From an uncultured Clostridia bacterium (GTDB taxonomy: Bacteria > Bacillota > Clostridia > Christensenellales > Borkfalkiaceae), in contig URMI01000087.1 of NCBI GenBank assembly GCA_900548845.1, positions 1-5,641 of the forward strand: a stretch of DNA of 5,641 nucleotides. Reading direction: 5' to 3'. The notes under the pieces are model-generated. The model did no database searches and was not told the origin of the DNA. It saw nothing but the letters and a program-made list of their open reading frames with translations. Numbering within the stretch: the stretch's first letter is position 1; every line of letters begins with the position of its first letter. The translations under genes were made by a program, and so were the position numbers. Positions 4,575 to 5,641 of this stretch are shown piece by piece.

Positions 4575-5471
4575 ATGAAGCCAAAAATTACATGTAGTGT
4601 AATACTCAGCCTTATTTTTTCTTCAATATACCTGCTTGCGGGCTGTTCGCACGAGAGGATCGTCGACGGCATCGTCTATTCTCCCGACACAAACCGCGAC
4701 GGAAGGGAAGAATACGCTATCTGGCGCGTGGAGGAAGGCGTGCGCGTGGTGCGGCCGCTCGACGAGCTGGACGGGAGGCCCGTCACGACCATCTGGCTGG
4801 CGGGGAACGAGGAGATCGAGGAGATCTACTTCCCCAAACACGTCACCTTCGTGCGGGATATGACCATCGACCACTGCACGAACCTCAGAAAAGTCGACCT
4901 CAACGACGGTCTCCTCTCCATCCAGTCGCTCGCCTTTACGGGGCTGCCCAATCTGCACGAGCTCAGCATCCCCTCCTCCGTCCGTCAGATCATGCAGAAC
5001 GCCTTCTACAACGACCCCGAAGGGGCGGACGGGCATGCCGCATGCACCCTCGCCATCAACTATGAGGGCACCCTCGAAGAGATGATGGGCATCGAGTTCG
5101 CTCTCGGCGGTCATTTCGGCGTCGGGACTTCCTTCACCCTGCAGGGAGAGCCGCTCACAGATGCCGAGCTGCCCGAAAGCGTCAAGGCGATCCCCGCCTA
5201 TGCGTTCAGCAGCATGCGCGACCTTCAGACGGTGACGATCGGGGAAAGCCTCACCGCGATCGGCACGCAGGCGTTCTATCACTGCACGGCGCTCACAGAG
5301 ATCACCTACGGCGGGAGCAAGGAGGAGTGGCTCGCGCTCGAAAAGGGCGACGATTGGAACACCTATTATGACAGCGAAAGCGACGATACCGCCGTTCTTC
5401 CCCTCACCGTGTACTGTTCGGACGGCGCGATCGCCTACGGCGAACATGCCGAAGACGAAGCAGCCGTGTGA
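4575..5471 (+). CDS. BspA-type leucine-rich-repeat surface lipoprotein, 298 aa, with an AT-rich front end
   Basis: Residues 1-24 form a lipoprotein signal ending in LAGC, with Cys24 as the anchor. The ectodomain has LRR_5/BspA-like repeats in two blocks. Residues 67-140 carry repeats such as NLRKVDLNDGL and NLHELSIPSSV and are followed by a YEGTLEEMMG unit (163-172). Residues 198-240 (ELPESVKAIPAYAF, LQTVTIGESL, AIGTQAFYHC) are followed by YGGSKEEWLAL (245-255). The Y-x-G-[TS]-x-E-E-[WM] ending is typical of BspA-like modules. Such proteins usually bind partners at the cell surface. GGAGG at 4564-4568, six bases from the ATG, fixes the start. It is second in an operon with the secreted peptidase, which could be a binding or substrate partner. 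Codons 1-19 are AT-rich like the peptidase gene, while the rest is GC-rich like the host, suggesting a fused gene. Confidence 0.85.
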   Translation: MKPKITCSVILSLIFSSIYLLAGCSHERIVDGIVYSPDTNRDGREEYAIWRVEEGVRVVRPLDELDGRPVTTIWLAGNEEIEEIYFPKHVTFVRDMTIDHCTNLRKVDLNDGLLSIQSLAFTGLPNLHELSIPSSVRQIMQNAFYNDPEGADGHAACTLAINYEGTLEEMMGIEFALGGHFGVGTSFTLQGEPLTDAELPESVKAIPAYAFSSMRDLQTVTIGESLTAIGTQAFYHCTALTEITYGGSKEEWLALEKGDDWNTYYDSESDDTAVLPLTVYCSDGAIAYGEHAEDEAAV

Positions 5472-5504
5472 TGTTTGAGAGGGAATTTGGCGGCTTACGG
5501 GGAA

Positions 5505-5641
5505 AAGCCTACCCCCTCACTTGCCTCCCCTGTGCAAGGGGGTGAGCCGCGCATGATACGCATCGCCACGGTGTGGCGTGCGTGCGCGGCGAACTGAGGT
5601 TTTTGCCATTGTGGGCAAAAACCGTGACTGAGGCGGCGTTT
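5505..5641. repeat. Multi-hairpin intergenic repeat (MITE-like), probably cut by the window edge
   Basis: Three consecutive hairpins fill the region after the LRR gene. The first is ACCCCC (5511-5516) plus TTGC (5521-5524) with GCAA (5534-5537) plus GGGGGT (5538-5543). The second is GCCGCGC (5546-5552) with GCGCGGC (5584-5590), enclosing ACGCA-T-CGCCAC and GTGGCG-TGCGT. The third is a perfect 10-bp stem, GGTTTTTGCC (5598-5607) with GGCAAAAACC (5614-5623). The motifs CTCAC near the left and GTGACTGAGG (5624-5633) at the right recall the CCTCAGTCAC and CCTCCCC-type repeats I remember from intergenic DNA of gut Clostridia. The ends read inward as a loose terminal inverted repeat. No coding sequence or T-run terminator is seen in 5472-5641. 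Confidence 0.6.

Larger units (their letters stand above)
3117..4630. other. AT-rich island with sharp edges
   Basis: Hand counts give about 70% GC in 3061-3120 and 32% in 3121-3180 on the left, then 27% in 4575-4630 and 62% in 4631-4690 on the right. The low-GC block covers the promoter, the peptidase gene, and the ribosome binding site and signal-peptide codons of the LRR gene. No transposase, integrase, tRNA or obvious flanking direct repeat was seen, so the means of entry is unknown. Confidence 0.7.

Noticed and set aside
3120..4640. Target-site duplication or terminal inverted repeat bounding the AT-rich island
   Set aside because: I compared the two edges by eye and found no convincing matching direct or inverted sequences, so no insertion element is called.
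4623..5447. A 274-codon open frame on the minus strand
   Set aside because: It is antisense to the LRR lipoprotein gene, whose repeats, lipobox and ribosome binding site are convincing. The antisense product shows no motif.
5598..5623. The perfect 10-bp hairpin as a terminator of the LRR operon
   Set aside because: It lies about 130 bases past the stop and is followed by GTGACTGAGG and not a T-run; the T-run lies within the stem. It fits better as part of the intergenic repeat.

Overview
The window looks like a chromosomal segment of a fairly GC-rich member of the Bacillota, most likely a gut-type Clostridia lineage. The grounds are strong GGAGG-type ribosome binding sites, sigma-A-like promoters (TTGACx with TAnnAT), a GTG start, lipoprotein and BspA-type LRR genes, and a hairpin-rich intergenic repeat of a kind I recall from gut Clostridia. 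No rRNA, tRNA, transposase or CRISPR array was seen, so the lineage is an inference.

Layout. (1) 1-29, leftward: the first nine codons of a gene running off the edge, with a good promoter so close to the ATG that the mRNA would be leaderless. (2) 30-222: no gene, but a cluster of GC-rich hairpins ending in a clear terminator for the next unit. (3) 223-1042, leftward: a two-gene unit made of a 190-aa protein with two Myb/SANT-like repeats plus a C-terminal coiled coil, then a 62-aa single-pass membrane protein. (4) 1122-2000, rightward: a 292-aa protein of unknown function, divergent from unit 3, again with almost no room for a leader. (5) 2001-2029: a strong hairpin terminator between convergent genes. 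(6) 2042-2923, leftward: a secreted lipoprotein of the cyclophilin type that lacks the catalytic arginine, with its own promoter at 2976-3004. (7) 2924-3204: regulatory region with two promoters back to back, a palindrome and an inverted repeat. (8) 3205-4557 and 4575-5471, rightward: a two-gene operon with a secreted papain-like/C39-like cysteine peptidase and a BspA-type LRR lipoprotein. (9) 5472-5641: no gene, but a multi-hairpin intergenic repeat that probably continues past the window.

The most striking feature is a sharp drop in base composition. GC is about 70% just left of position 3120, about 30-35% from there through the peptidase gene, and above 60% again from about 4631. The right-hand edge lies inside the LRR lipoprotein gene, at its lipobox. 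The AT-rich block therefore supplies the promoter, the whole peptidase, the ribosome binding site and the signal peptide, and is joined in frame to a GC-rich LRR ectodomain. This suggests acquired DNA that captured, or replaced the front of, a resident surface-protein gene. The peptidase and the LRR lipoprotein would be co-expressed and both would act outside the membrane. The cyclophilin-like lipoprotein next door would also sit on the outer face, so the right half of the window is devoted to the cell surface, while the left half encodes probable cytoplasmic and membrane proteins of unknown role.
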